In this document: piece after piece, positions 51,182 through 59,215 of the stretch
How positions within the stretch are numbered: position 1 is the first letter of the stretch
How the letters are laid out: the number at the start of each line of letters is the position of its first letter
Source of the DNA: Candidatus Eremiobacteraceae bacterium
GTDB taxonomy: Bacteria > Vulcanimicrobiota > Vulcanimicrobiia > Eremiobacterales > Eremiobacteraceae
Direction: 5' to 3'
NCBI GenBank assembly: GCA_035314825.1
Contig: DATFYX010000066.1
Coordinates: 46,503-110,502, forward strand
Length of the DNA stretch: 64,000 bases
The notes under the pieces: generated by a model
What the model was told of the DNA's origin: nothing
What the model saw: the letters and a program-made list of their open reading frames with translations, nothing else
Database searches by the model: none
Translations under genes and position numbers: made by a program

Positions 51182-52539
51182 GGCTTCTTGACGCGCTCCT
51201 TCTTCGGCATCGGCCGCGCCGGATTGCCGGCGACTCGCTCGCCGGCCGGCACGTCGTGCGTGACGACCGAGCCGGCTCCGGTCAGCGCTCCATCACCGAT
51301 TTCCACCGGCGCGACAAGAGACGTGTTCGAGCCGATCGACGCGCGCGCGCCGACCACGGTCTTGTTCTTGCGCTCGCCGTCGTAGTTGCACGTGATCGTG
51401 CCCGCGCCGATGTTGGCCTCGTCGCCGATCTCCGCATCGCCCAAATAACTGAGATGACTGGCCTTCGCGCCGCGCCCCAAGCGCGAATTCTTGATCTCGA
51501 CGAAATTGCCGACGCGCGCAGCTTCTTCGATCTGCGCGCCGTTCCGGATGTGAGCGAACGGACCTACGGTGGCTTTGCTGGCGACCGCGGAGTCGCGCAC
51601 GACGGAATACGTGATGGTGACATCCCTGCCGATCGTCGCGTTGTGCAGGGTCGTGTTCGGACCGATCACAGAACCCGGGCCGACGACGCTCGTGCCGAGC
51701 ACGTGCGTCTGCGGCAACAGGGTGACGTCTGCCGCAAGATCTACATCTGCATCCACGTACGTCGTCTGCGGATCGACGATCGAGACTCCCGCGAGCATGT
51801 GCTCGCGCAGTATGCGACGCTGCATCACGCGGCGCGCGATGGCCAGCTCCACGAGCGTGTTCACGCCGAGCACGCTGTGATGATCCTTGCTGACCACCGC
51901 CTCGACCAGCGCGCCCGAATCGACCGCCAGCTGGACGCAATCCGTCAGGTACAGCTCTTTTTGCGCGTTCTTGGTGTTCAGGCGCTTCAAGTAGTCGCGC
52001 AGGGCCGATGCCTTGAAGCAGTACGCGCCGGCGTTCACCTCGGTGATCAGCAGCTCATCAGGCGTCGCATCGGTGTGTTCGACGATGCGCGCGGGGCGAC
52101 CCGATCGCCGCACCACGCGGCCGAAACTCGTCGCGCCGGGCATGTGCGTGGTGAGCATCGAGAGGGCGGCGCGGCCGCGCTCGCGCACGTCGACGACGGC
52201 GCCAAGTAGCGCCGGCGTCAGCAGCGGCATGTCGGCGTTGACGACCAGCACCGGATCGTCGCCGGGCAGTTCGTCCATCGCCAGCCGGGCTGCGTGACCC
52301 GTGCCGTTTTGGGGCTGCTGCACGACGGTGTGCGCGCCGAGCTTCTCGAGCGGCTCTTCGAGTTCTGGACTGACGACGACGACGATCCTCGCAGGATCGA
52401 TGCCTGCCTTGACCACCGCGAGCAGCACGTGCTCGAACATCGTGCGCCCGCACAGCCGATGCAGCACTTTGGGCAAACTGCTCTTCATGCGCGTGCCCTT
52501 GCCGGCGGCCAGGATGATTGCGTTCGCACGCGGGCTCAC
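51178..52539 (-). CDS. glmU: Bifunctional UDP-GlcNAc pyrophosphorylase GlmU
   Basis: Makes UDP-GlcNAc by acetylation and uridylation. The 453-residue protein has the N-terminal transferase (ILAAGKGTRMKSSLPKVLH, QQPQNGTGHAA, VNADMPLL) and the left-handed beta-helix acetyltransferase C-domain (GPFAHIRNGAQIEEAARVGN, FVEIKNSRLG, NIGAGTITCNYDG). Start GTG 52539 overlaps the gltX stop. Confidence 0.96.
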   Translation of the reverse strand: MSPRANAIILAAGKGTRMKSSLPKVLHRLCGRTMFEHVLLAVVKAGIDPARIVVVVSPELEEPLEKLGAHTVVQQPQNGTGHAARLAMDELPGDDPVLVVNADMPLLTPALLGAVVDVRERGRAALSMLTTHMPGATSFGRVVRRSGRPARIVEHTDATPDELLITEVNAGAYCFKASALRDYLKRLNTKNAQKELYLTDCVQLAVDSGALVEAVVSKDHHSVLGVNTLVELAIARRVMQRRILREHMLAGVSIVDPQTTYVDADVDLAADVTLLPQTHVLGTSVVGPGSVIGPNTTLHNATIGRDVTITYSVVRDSAVASKATVGPFAHIRNGAQIEEAARVGNFVEIKNSRLGRGAKASHLSYLGDAEIGDEANIGAGTITCNYDGERKNKTVVGARASIGSNTSLVAPVEIGDGALTGAGSVVTHDVPAGERVAGNPARPMPKKERVKKP

Positions 52540-54056
52540 ACTGATTGCTCCGCGCCGACGGCATGCGGGCGTTGCAGACGCTCGAGCAGTGCGTCGATGC
52601 GCGCCAGCGTCACGTCGCGGCCCAAAATCGCGCAGACCTCGAAGATGCCGGGGCTGACCGCTTGGCCGGTGACCGCGACGCGCAAGGGATGGATAAAGGC
52701 TGCGGCCTTGAGCGCAGTGCGCTCGGCGAGTCCACGGATTGCCTTTTCGACCGCTTCCGGCGTGAAGCCATCCGACGAGGCAGCGCTTAGGGCTTCGCGA
52801 ACTTCGCGCAGGCGCGCAACCGCTTCCGGCGACGCGCAGTATTTCGCCAGCGCCTCAGGCGCCGGCTCGATCGGTCCGCGCGTGAAGAAATACGCGCCTT
52901 GATCGGCGATCTCGGCCACCGTATAGGCGCGTTCTTGCAACAGCCCGACGACCCGCGCGACGTGGTCCGCGTCGATGCGATCGGGTACGGGCGTGCGCTG
53001 CTCGAGCAATTCGATGACCCGCCGCGCAAGCTCGTCCGGCGGCAGCTGCTTGAGGTATTCTTTATTCATCCAGGCGAGTTTGGCGTGGTCGAAGATCGCC
53101 GGGTGCTTGACGACGCCCTCGATCGTGAAGTCGCGCACCATCTCGGCGCGCGTCATCAGCTCGCGATTGCCGCCCGGCGACCAGCCCAGCAGCACCAAGA
53201 AGTTCACCAGCGCCTCGGGCAGATAGCCGAGCGCTTCGTATTCGTTCACGAAGGTCGCGCCGTCGCGTTTGCTCAGCTTGCGGCGCTGCTCGTTGAGGAT
53301 GATCGGGATGTGTGCGAACCGCGGCGGCTGCCAGCCGAGCGCTTCATAGATAAGCAGCTGTTTCGGGGTGTTCGCCAGATGCTCTTCGCCGCGGATCACG
53401 TGCGTGATCTGCATCGCGTGATCGTCGACGACGGCGGCGAAGTTGTAGAGCGGCCCGCCATCGCTCTTGACGATGACGAAATCGCCGATCGTGCCCGCCG
53501 GGAACTCCACCCGGCCGCGCACGATGTCGTCGACCACAACTGCGCGCAGCGGATCGACGCGCATGCGAAGCGCGGGGCGCACGCCTTGGCCGATCAGCTC
53601 CTCGCGCATGCGAGGTGTGAGGCTTGCGCAGGTGCATTCGCCGCTGCGCTCGGCCGCAGGCGCTGATTCAGGATCAGATTCGTCATCCGGCTCCTCGGAA
53701 CGCTCGTCCATTTTCTTGGGACCGCAAAAACATTCGTACACCGCGTTGCGTGCCAGCAGTTCTTTCGCCGCGGCGCGATGCAGTTCGACGCGCTCGCGCT
53801 GCCGGTACGGCCCGAACGGACCGCCGACGTCAGGACCCTCATCCCAATCAAGCTCGAGCCAGCGCAGCGCGCGGTAGATCGCGTCGACGTATTCGTCCGA
53901 ATAGCGCGTGCTATCGGTGTCCTCGACCCGCAGCACGAACGTGCCGCCGTTGTGGCGCGCGAAGAGCCAGTTGAAGAGCGCGGTACGCGCGCCGCCCACA
54001 TGCAAGAAGCCGGTCGGACTCGGTGCGAAACGCACCCGGACCGGCGCCGCGCCCAC
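52536..54056 (-). CDS. gltX: Glutamyl-tRNA synthetase
   Basis: A 506-residue class I synthetase: RFAPSPTGFLHVGGARTALF (HIGH), KLSKRDGATFV (KMSKS) and the C-terminal anticodon domain. An acidic, Ser-rich insertion (near DDESDPESAPAAE) with nearby Cys (ECFCGP, GECTC) may bind zinc. GTG 54056 is preferred, with AGGA upstream; ATG 54095 is an in-frame alternative. Confidence 0.95.
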   Translation of the reverse strand: MGAAPVRVRFAPSPTGFLHVGGARTALFNWLFARHNGGTFVLRVEDTDSTRYSDEYVDAIYRALRWLELDWDEGPDVGGPFGPYRQRERVELHRAAAKELLARNAVYECFCGPKKMDERSEEPDDESDPESAPAAERSGECTCASLTPRMREELIGQGVRPALRMRVDPLRAVVVDDIVRGRVEFPAGTIGDFVIVKSDGGPLYNFAAVVDDHAMQITHVIRGEEHLANTPKQLLIYEALGWQPPRFAHIPIILNEQRRKLSKRDGATFVNEYEALGYLPEALVNFLVLLGWSPGGNRELMTRAEMVRDFTIEGVVKHPAIFDHAKLAWMNKEYLKQLPPDELARRVIELLEQRTPVPDRIDADHVARVVGLLQERAYTVAEIADQGAYFFTRGPIEPAPEALAKYCASPEAVARLREVREALSAASSDGFTPEAVEKAIRGLAERTALKAAAFIHPLRVAVTGQAVSPGIFEVCAILGRDVTLARIDALLERLQRPHAVGAEQSV

Positions 54057-54070
54057 GAACGCGCTGTCCT

Positions 54071-54478
54071 TTACGCTTCGACCCGTTTGCCGCATTCGCG
54101 GCGCACGAAGTCGACGATGGTCGCGATAGGCGTGCCGGGGGTGAACACGGCGGCGACGCCTGCGTCGAGCAGCGGCTGGATGTCCTCGTTGGGAATCGTT
54201 CCGCCGCCGAAGAGCACGATGTCGCCGGCGTCCGCTTCGTCGAGCAGCTGCTTGATGCGCGGAAAGAGCGTCAGATGCGCGCCGGAAAGGATCGACAATC
54301 CGATGCCGTCCACGTCCTCTTGGATCGCCGCCTCGACGACTTGCTCGGGCGTCTGGTGCAGCCCGGTGTAGATCACTTCGAAGCCGGCATCGCGCAGCGC
54401 GCGCGCGATCACTTTGGCGCCGCGGTCGTGACCGTCGAGCCCTGCTTTGGCGACGAGGATACGGATCGGGCGTGCCAC
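54071..54478 (-). CDS. mcmA2: Methylmalonyl-CoA mutase, B12-binding subunit
   Basis: A 135-residue cobalamin-binding domain: [20 protein letters not shown] (the DxHxxG motif that ligates cobalt via His), [14 protein letters not shown] and [11 protein letters not shown]. It is the separate small subunit of the split mutase. It starts at GTG 54478, directly after the large subunit stop. Together they turn (R)-methylmalonyl-CoA and succinyl-CoA into each other. Confidence 0.94.
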   Translation of the reverse strand: MARPIRILVAKAGLDGHDRGAKVIARALRDAGFEVIYTGLHQTPEQVVEAAIQEDVDGIGLSILSGAHLTLFPRIKQLLDEADAGDIVLFGGGTIPNEDIQPLLDAGVAAVFTPGTPIATIVDFVRRECGKRVEA

Positions 54479-54479
54479 G

Positions 54480-56171
54480 CTAGATGAACGCCGGCTCGCG
54501 GTAGCGGCCGAAGATCGGCACGAGCGCCTCGGAGATCTCGCCCAGCGTCGCTTTGCTCTTCACGCAGTTCAGATAGTGGGGCATCAGGTTCTCGCCGCTC
54601 TCGGCGGCGCGTTTGAACGCGGCCAGCGCCGATTCGACCATCCCGGCGTCACGCGAGGCGCGATACGCCTGCACGCGCTCGCACTGCTCGAGCTCGATCG
54701 CCCGGTCGATCTTGAGCAGCGAGATCTGCTGCTCTTCTTCGACCACGAAATCGTTGACGCCGACGACGATGCGCTCGCCGTTCTCGAGCTCGCGCTGGTA
54801 GACGTACGCCGCGTCGGCGATCTCGCGCTGGAAGAACCCGTTGTGGATGGCGGGGATGACGCCGCCCTGCTCGTCGATGCGCCGGAAGTAGTCCTCTGCG
54901 GCCGCCTCGAGTTCGTTCGTCAGCTTCTCGACGAAATACGAGCCGCCCAGCGGGTCGATGACGTTGCCCGCGCCGGTCTCGTACGCGATGATCTGCTGCG
55001 TGCGCAGCGCGATCGCGACGTTCTTCTCGGTGGGCAGCGCGAGCACTTCGTCGAGCGAATTGGTGTGCAGCGATTGCGTGCCGCCAAGCACCGCCGCCAG
55101 CGCCTGGAACGCGGTGCGCATGATGTTGTTCTCGGGCTGCTGCGCGGTCGCCGAACAGCCCGCGGTCTGCGTGTGGAAGCGCAGCGCCCACGAGCGCGGA
55201 TTCTTGGCGCCGTACTTCTCGCGCATGTGGCGCGCCCAGATGCGGCGCGCGGCGCGGAACTTGGCGATCTCTTCGAAGAAGTCCGAATGTGAGTTGAAGA
55301 AGAACGACAGACGCGGTGCGAAGTCGTCGACGTCCATTCCGGCGGCGACGCCGGCTTCGACGTATGCGAAGCCGTCCGCCAGCGTGAACGCGAGCTCTTG
55401 CGCGGCGGTCGAACCGGCTTCACGGATGTGATAACCGGAGATGGAGATCGTGTTCCACTTCGGCACGTTCTTGGCGCAATACGCCATCATGTCGGTGATG
55501 ATGCGCATCGACGGTTCGGGCGGGTAGATCCACTCTTTCTGTGCGATGTACTCTTTGAGCATGTCGGCCTGCATGGTGCCGCCGAGCCGCTCCTGCGGCA
55601 CGCCCTGCGCCTCGGCGGTCGCGATATACATCGCAAGCGCCACCGGCGCGGTGCAGTTGATCGTCATCGAGGTCGTGATCGAGCCCAGGTCGATGCCGGC
55701 GAACAGGTCTTGCATGTCCTGCAGCGTCGAGATCGCGACGCCGCATTTGCCGACTTCGCCGAGCGAGCGCGGGTGATCCGAATCGTAGCCCATGAGCGCG
55801 GGCATGTCGAAGGCGACCGACAGACCGGTTTGCCCTTGCTCGAGCAAGAACTTGTAGCGTTGGTTGGTCTGCTTGGCCGTGCCGAAGCCGGCGAACTGGC
55901 GCATCGTCCAGAGCCGGCCGCGATACATCGTCGGGTGGATGCCGCGCGTGTACGGATACTGGCCCGGATACGAAAGATCGCGATCGTAGTCGATGCCCGA
56001 GAGATCTTCAGGCCCGTACAACGGCTTGAGGGGATGATCGGAAAGCGTGCGGTCGTTCGCGCCCGGCAGCTTGGCCGAGGTGTCGAACTGGGCTTCCCAA
56101 CGCGCTTTTGAAGCCTCCACGGCTCCGTTGCCGCTAGCGCTCTCGCCTTTGCCGTTTACCAGCTTTGCCAC
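54480..56171 (-). CDS. mcmA1: Methylmalonyl-CoA mutase, catalytic subunit
   Basis: A 563-residue TIM-barrel mutase: [72 protein letters not shown] and [15 protein letters not shown]. The substrate-binding and radical-handling residues of the family are present. The large/small split is like that of archaea and some bacteria. GTG 56171 is the start. Confidence 0.95.
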   Translation of the reverse strand: MAKLVNGKGESASGNGAVEASKARWEAQFDTSAKLPGANDRTLSDHPLKPLYGPEDLSGIDYDRDLSYPGQYPYTRGIHPTMYRGRLWTMRQFAGFGTAKQTNQRYKFLLEQGQTGLSVAFDMPALMGYDSDHPRSLGEVGKCGVAISTLQDMQDLFAGIDLGSITTSMTINCTAPVALAMYIATAEAQGVPQERLGGTMQADMLKEYIAQKEWIYPPEPSMRIITDMMAYCAKNVPKWNTISISGYHIREAGSTAAQELAFTLADGFAYVEAGVAAGMDVDDFAPRLSFFFNSHSDFFEEIAKFRAARRIWARHMREKYGAKNPRSWALRFHTQTAGCSATAQQPENNIMRTAFQALAAVLGGTQSLHTNSLDEVLALPTEKNVAIALRTQQIIAYETGAGNVIDPLGGSYFVEKLTNELEAAAEDYFRRIDEQGGVIPAIHNGFFQREIADAAYVYQRELENGERIVVGVNDFVVEEEQQISLLKIDRAIELEQCERVQAYRASRDAGMVESALAAFKRAAESGENLMPHYLNCVKSKATLGEISEALVPIFGRYREPAFI

Positions 56172-56283
56172 GAGGTTAATCGTCCTTTATCCTTATTATG
56201 GGCCGCTTCCACGTTTTTCGCGCTGCGGACAAGGCTCGCCTGCGCTCGGAGGCCAAAGCGGTGGCGTAGAGAGGCGAACCGCA

Positions 56284-56610
56284 ATGGCACATGAGGGCAT
56301 CCACGCCACCGTCAAAGCCGCAGCTGCGGCACCCAAGCTCGGACTCGCCGCATTGGTGCTCGCGCATGGCAGCATGGAGCTTGAGTATTACGCGCCGCAC
56401 GGGCGCGATACGCAGATGCCGCACGATCGCGACGAGCTTTATGTCGTCATCTCGGGGCACGGGTGGTTTCGCAACGGCGATGCTCGCCACGAGTTCGGAC
56501 CGAACGACGTGCTCTTCGTGCCCGCGAAGACCGAACATCGATTCGAGCAGTTCAGCGACGACTTCGCGACCTGGGTGATATTCTGGGGTCCGTCAGGCGG
56601 CGAGCGCTAA
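56284..56610 (+). CDS. Cupin-domain protein
   Basis: A 108-residue small cupin: PHDRDELYVVISGHGWFRNG (metal motif 1 partly present) and PNDVLFVPAKTEHRFEQF (motif 2 with His). It may bind a metal and a small ligand. It is divergent from the mutase genes and ends 26 bases before the infC promoter. ATG 56284 is used. Confidence 0.85.
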   Translation: MAHEGIHATVKAAAAAPKLGLAALVLAHGSMELEYYAPHGRDTQMPHDRDELYVVISGHGWFRNGDARHEFGPNDVLFVPAKTEHRFEQFSDDFATWVIFWGPSGGER

Positions 56611-56636
56611 AGCGACGGTTCTCGCGCAACGAGGCC

Positions 56637-56666
56637 TTGACCAAGGCTGTCCCGGCTTGATATAAT
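56637..56666 (+). promoter_or_regulatory. Promoter of infC-rpmI-rplT
   Basis: TTGACC (56637-56642), 18 bases, TATAAT (56661-56666). It is followed by the long leader with stable hairpins before infC. Confidence 0.8.
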
Positions 56667-56672
56667 CCGGGG

Positions 56673-56869
56673 GCACTTACGACTACCCTTCGCACCGGAC
56701 GGCGCCTCGGCTGCCAGTCCGGTCGGCAAAGACGAAGGCCGCAAAATCAAAAGCTCGCGCTTTGCTTTGAGGGTAGCCTGCACCAGCGGGCTTTTTTGTT
56801 TCCCGCGGTAACCATAAAGGAGGTCGCCAACGAATACCAGCGTGATGACGCGCGGCGAAGTCGCCAGCC
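56673..56869 (+). promoter_or_regulatory. Structured infC leader (attenuator)
   Basis: About 200 bases between promoter and infC. CCTTCG (56687-56692) pairs with CGAAGG (56733-56738) around CCGGAC (56695-56700) / GTCCGG (56717-56722). CTACCCT (56683-56689) can also pair with AGGGTAG (56770-56776), which overlaps the first arm of the terminator. These two folds are mutually exclusive, a terminator/antiterminator arrangement like the L20-controlled infC leaders known in Bacillus. AAAGGAGG lies at 56816-56823, and a short frame (ATG 56845 to TAG 56872-56874) overlaps the infC start. Confidence 0.65.
56775..56797 (+). terminator. Intrinsic terminator within the infC leader
   Basis: AGCCTGC (56775-56781) pairs with GCGGGCT (56786-56792), loop ACCA, one G-U pair, followed by TTTTTT. 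It sits well before infC, so read-through must be controlled. Confidence 0.75.
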
Positions 56870-57472
56870 ATTAGCTCGAAAGCGCTACGCGTCAACGAAC
56901 AGATCCGCGTCCCCCAAGTCCGCGTGATCGCGGACGACGGTGCCCAACTCGGCATCATGTCCACCTACGACGCCATCCGGCTCGCCCGGGAACGCGGCGT
57001 CGACCTGATCGAAGTCTCGCCGACCGCGGCGCCGCCGGTGTGCCGGCTTGACGACTACGGACGGCTCCGCTACGAGCAGGACAAGAAGGACCGAGAGACG
57101 CGCAAGAAATCGCACAAGATGGAGCTCAAGGAAGTCAAGCTCCGTCCGAAGATCGAGGAACACGACTACCAGACCAAGTTCCACACCGCCGAACGGCTGC
57201 TGCAAGACGGCGACAAGTTGAAGGTCACGATCATGTTCCGCGGTCGAGAGATATCGTATTCGCAGCACGGCAGACGGCTGCTCGATCGCATGGCGCAAGA
57301 CACCGCGCCGATCGCGATCGTCGAACGCGAACCGCGGCTTGAGGGACGCAACATGTTCATGATCCTCTCGCCGAAGCCCGAAGTCGTCGCCGCGCACAGC
57401 GCGGCCAAAGCGGCGCATATCGCCGCCGAAGCCGCCAAACACCCGAAACCGGTTGAGGTCAAGAATGCCTAA
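56870..57472 (+). CDS. infC: Translation initiation factor IF-3, ATT start
   Basis: IF-3 checks the initiation codon on the 30S subunit. The protein has both domains: N-domain LRVNEQIRVPQVRVIADDGA, IEVSPTAAPPVCRLDDYGRL; C-domain VKLRPKIEEHDYQTKFHTAE and GRNMFMILSPKP, then an Ala/Lys-rich tail. The conserved N-terminus starts upstream of the first GTG (56924), and the frame closes at TGA 56846-56848, leaving ATT 56870 as the only plausible start, as in E. coli where it serves IF-3 autoregulation. Codons to the stop: 200. Confidence 0.93.
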   Translation: MSSKALRVNEQIRVPQVRVIADDGAQLGIMSTYDAIRLARERGVDLIEVSPTAAPPVCRLDDYGRLRYEQDKKDRETRKKSHKMELKEVKLRPKIEEHDYQTKFHTAERLLQDGDKLKVTIMFRGREISYSQHGRRLLDRMAQDTAPIAIVEREPRLEGRNMFMILSPKPEVVAAHSAAKAAHIAAEAAKHPKPVEVKNA

Positions 57473-57668
57473 ATTGAAAACACATCGCGCGACCGCCAAG
57501 CGCGTCAAGAAGACGGGCACGGGCAAGTTCGTGCGCGAGCGGCAGTTCTCGGGATGCAGCCACATCCTGACCAAGAAGTCGCCGAAACGCATCCGCAAGT
57601 TCCGCAAGCAGACGTTGGTCGACAAGACGGATCTGAAGAAGCTGCAAGTCCATCTGCCGTACGCATAA
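57465..57668 (+). CDS. rpmI: 50S ribosomal protein L35
   Basis: A 67-residue basic ribosomal protein: MPKLKTHRATAKRVKKTGTG, KFVRERQFSGCSHILTKKSP, KRIRKFRKQTLVDKTDLKKL. ATG 57465 overlaps the infC TAA by 8 bases. Confidence 0.96.
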   Translation: MPKLKTHRATAKRVKKTGTGKFVRERQFSGCSHILTKKSPKRIRKFRKQTLVDKTDLKKLQVHLPYA

Positions 57669-57685
57669 CGGTCGAATAGATTGAC

Positions 57686-57709
57686 GGCCGAATAAATTCG
57701 GCCGCTACA
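57686..57709. repeat. REP-like palindrome (copy 2)
   Basis: GGCCGAA (57686-57692), TAAA, TTCGGCC (57697-57703), then GCTACA. TTCGGCCGCTACA is the reverse complement of the 13-mer at 47848-47860. It lies in the rpmI-rplT gap and could act on the transcript. Confidence 0.55.
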
Positions 57710-57730
57710 TTTAAGAGGAAAGAATAGATT

Positions 57731-58102
57731 ATGGCACGCGTCAAACGCGGGATGATGTCGCTCAAGAAGCGACGCAAAGTTCTCAAGGCGGTCAAAGGGT
57801 TCCGGGGCGCCCGCGGCCGGACATACAAGGCCGCCAATGAGGCGCTGCTGCATTCGCTCACGTACGCGTTTCGCGACCGGCGCGTCCGCAAGCGCGATTT
57901 CCGAGCGCTGTGGATCGCGCGCATCAATGCGGCCGCACGGCGCGAGGGGCTGACGTACAGCCGCCTCATGAGCGGACTCAAGAAAGAGGGCCTGGCGATC
58001 AACCGTAAAGTGCTCGCAGACCTTGCGATCAACGATCAGGCCGCGTTCGCGCGCTTGCTCGAGATCGCGAAGAAGCACGCGCCGGCCGCCGCCGGAGCGT
58101 AA
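57731..58102 (+). CDS. rplT: 50S ribosomal protein L20
   Basis: L20 binds 23S rRNA and, in Bacillus, its own infC leader. The 123-residue protein reads MARVKRGMMSLKKRRKVLKA, GFRGARGRTYKAANEALLHS, AFRDRRVRKRDFRALWIARI. Normal length plus a short Ala tail. Confidence 0.97.
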   Translation: MARVKRGMMSLKKRRKVLKAVKGFRGARGRTYKAANEALLHSLTYAFRDRRVRKRDFRALWIARINAAARREGLTYSRLMSGLKKEGLAINRKVLADLAINDQAAFARLLEIAKKHAPAAAGA

Positions 58103-58107
58103 CGCAC

Positions 58108-58926
58108 ATGGCTGTGGCGGCGGGCTTCCATAGCCCGCACGTCCGCGCAGCTCGTCTCCTCCACACGAAGAAGCATCGCGCCGAGGCGCGGTGCTTTCTC
58201 ATCGAGGGCCCGGCGCTTATCGAAGCGGCGCTCGGCAACGACATCATTCCCAGTGCGGTCTTCTGCCTCTCGGAGGCCCGGCCCGAATCGGCGGCCTGCG
58301 TCGAGCTCGCACAACAGGCGGGCGTGCCGGTCTACGCGGTGGACGAGCGCACGCTTGAATCGCTCGCACAGACGCGGACGCCGCAAGGCGTCGTCGCGCA
58401 GGTAGGCTTCATCGATCGCGACGTCGCGGCGCTGCATAAGCTGGTGCCGCCTCAAGGCGCGGCGGTAGTGCTCGTCCTGGATGACCTCGATGATCCTGGC
58501 AACGCCGGCACGCTTGTCCGCAGCGCAGAAGCGTTCGGCGTGAGCGCGGTCTGCTTCGGCCCGGCTTCCGTCGAGCCGTACAATGATAAGCTGGTACGCG
58601 CAAGCATGGGAGCGCTCTTCCGCGTGCCCATCGTGCGCTACGCCGCGTGGTCGGAATTGGCCGGGGCGCTCGGCAAAGGGGAGCTCAGCGTGATGGGTGC
58701 CTCGGCCACCGGACCGGACATACGTTCGGTCGAGCTTCCCCAACGCAGCGCGCTCGTGCTGGGCAACGAACGCCATGGGCTTCGCGCGGTGCCGGCGGAC
58801 GCATTCGCAATGGTGGTCGGCATTCCGCAGCGGCCGGCCGGCGAGTCCCTCAACGTCGCCGTCGCAGGCTCGATCGTGCTCTATGAATTGGCTCGCTGTG
58901 GATTGCGCTTAAGCACTGAACGATGA
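58108..58926 (+). CDS. TrmH/SpoU-family rRNA or tRNA methyltransferase
   Basis: A 272-residue SPOUT 2'-O-methyltransferase with an N-terminal substrate-binding domain (HRAEARCFLIEGPALIEAAL) and the catalytic knot: LDDLDDPGNAGTLVRSAEAF (motif 1), VLGNERHGLRAVPADAFAMV (motif 2) and IPQRPAGESLNVAVAGSIVL (motif 3). The target (rRNA or tRNA) is unknown. It often precedes pheS. ATG 58108. Confidence 0.93.
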   Translation: MAVAAGFHSPHVRAARLLHTKKHRAEARCFLIEGPALIEAALGNDIIPSAVFCLSEARPESAACVELAQQAGVPVYAVDERTLESLAQTRTPQGVVAQVGFIDRDVAALHKLVPPQGAAVVLVLDDLDDPGNAGTLVRSAEAFGVSAVCFGPASVEPYNDKLVRASMGALFRVPIVRYAAWSELAGALGKGELSVMGASATGPDIRSVELPQRSALVLGNERHGLRAVPADAFAMVVGIPQRPAGESLNVAVAGSIVLYELARCGLRLSTER

Positions 58927-58963
58927 GAACAAAAGCCCATGAAATGTCAAGTCCTCGGCGCCC

Positions 58964-58992
58964 TTGTTATACCACCGGACGTATGTTATACT
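58964..58992 (+). promoter_or_regulatory. Promoter of yqzL-pheST
   Basis: TTGTTA (58964-58969), 17 bases, TATACT (58987-58992). Confidence 0.7.
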
Positions 58993-59035
58993 CAGGTCCG
59001 GCGAACAGGAGTACGAAGGAGGTCTTGCATCCCGG

Positions 59036-59134
59036 ATGCTTTCTCCAGTGCTGTTTTGGAAATTGTTCATCACGACCGGGTCGGTCAAAGCATACCTCAT
59101 CTACCGTCGAATGGCGCCATCAGCATCAAACTAG
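59036..59134 (+). CDS. YqzL-like micro-protein (32 aa)
   Basis: ATG 59036 to TAG 59132-59134: the product includes FWKLFITTGSVKAYLIYRR, matching the YqzL pattern (FWKxF..TGs..aYLlY). GGAGG lies about 12 bases upstream. YqzL proteins are tiny, of unknown role, and found in Firmicutes and relatives; here it lies directly before pheS, perhaps as part of its leader. Confidence 0.65.
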   Translation: MLSPVLFWKLFITTGSVKAYLIYRRMAPSASN

Positions 59135-59160
59135 GATAATCGGGACTCTTCTATGTACGG

Positions 59161-59191
59161 TGGCCGCAGAGATGCGGCCATCTTTATATTT
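59161..59191 (+). terminator. Attenuator-like hairpin before pheS
   Basis: TGGCCGCA (59161-59168), GAGA tetraloop, TGCGGCCA (59173-59180), 8 bp, followed by TCTTTATATTT. It is 36 bases before the pheS GTG. A 12-base direct repeat ATATTTCGGGGC occurs at 59186-59197 and 59198-59209. Confidence 0.55.
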
Positions 59192-59215
59192 CGGGGCATA
59201 TTTCGGGGCGTCGAT

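Noticed and set aside
58113..58135. GCGGGCT/AGCCCGC hairpin at the start of the SPOUT methyltransferase gene
   Set aside because: It lies in the coding start and the protein sequence there explains it; no evidence for regulation.
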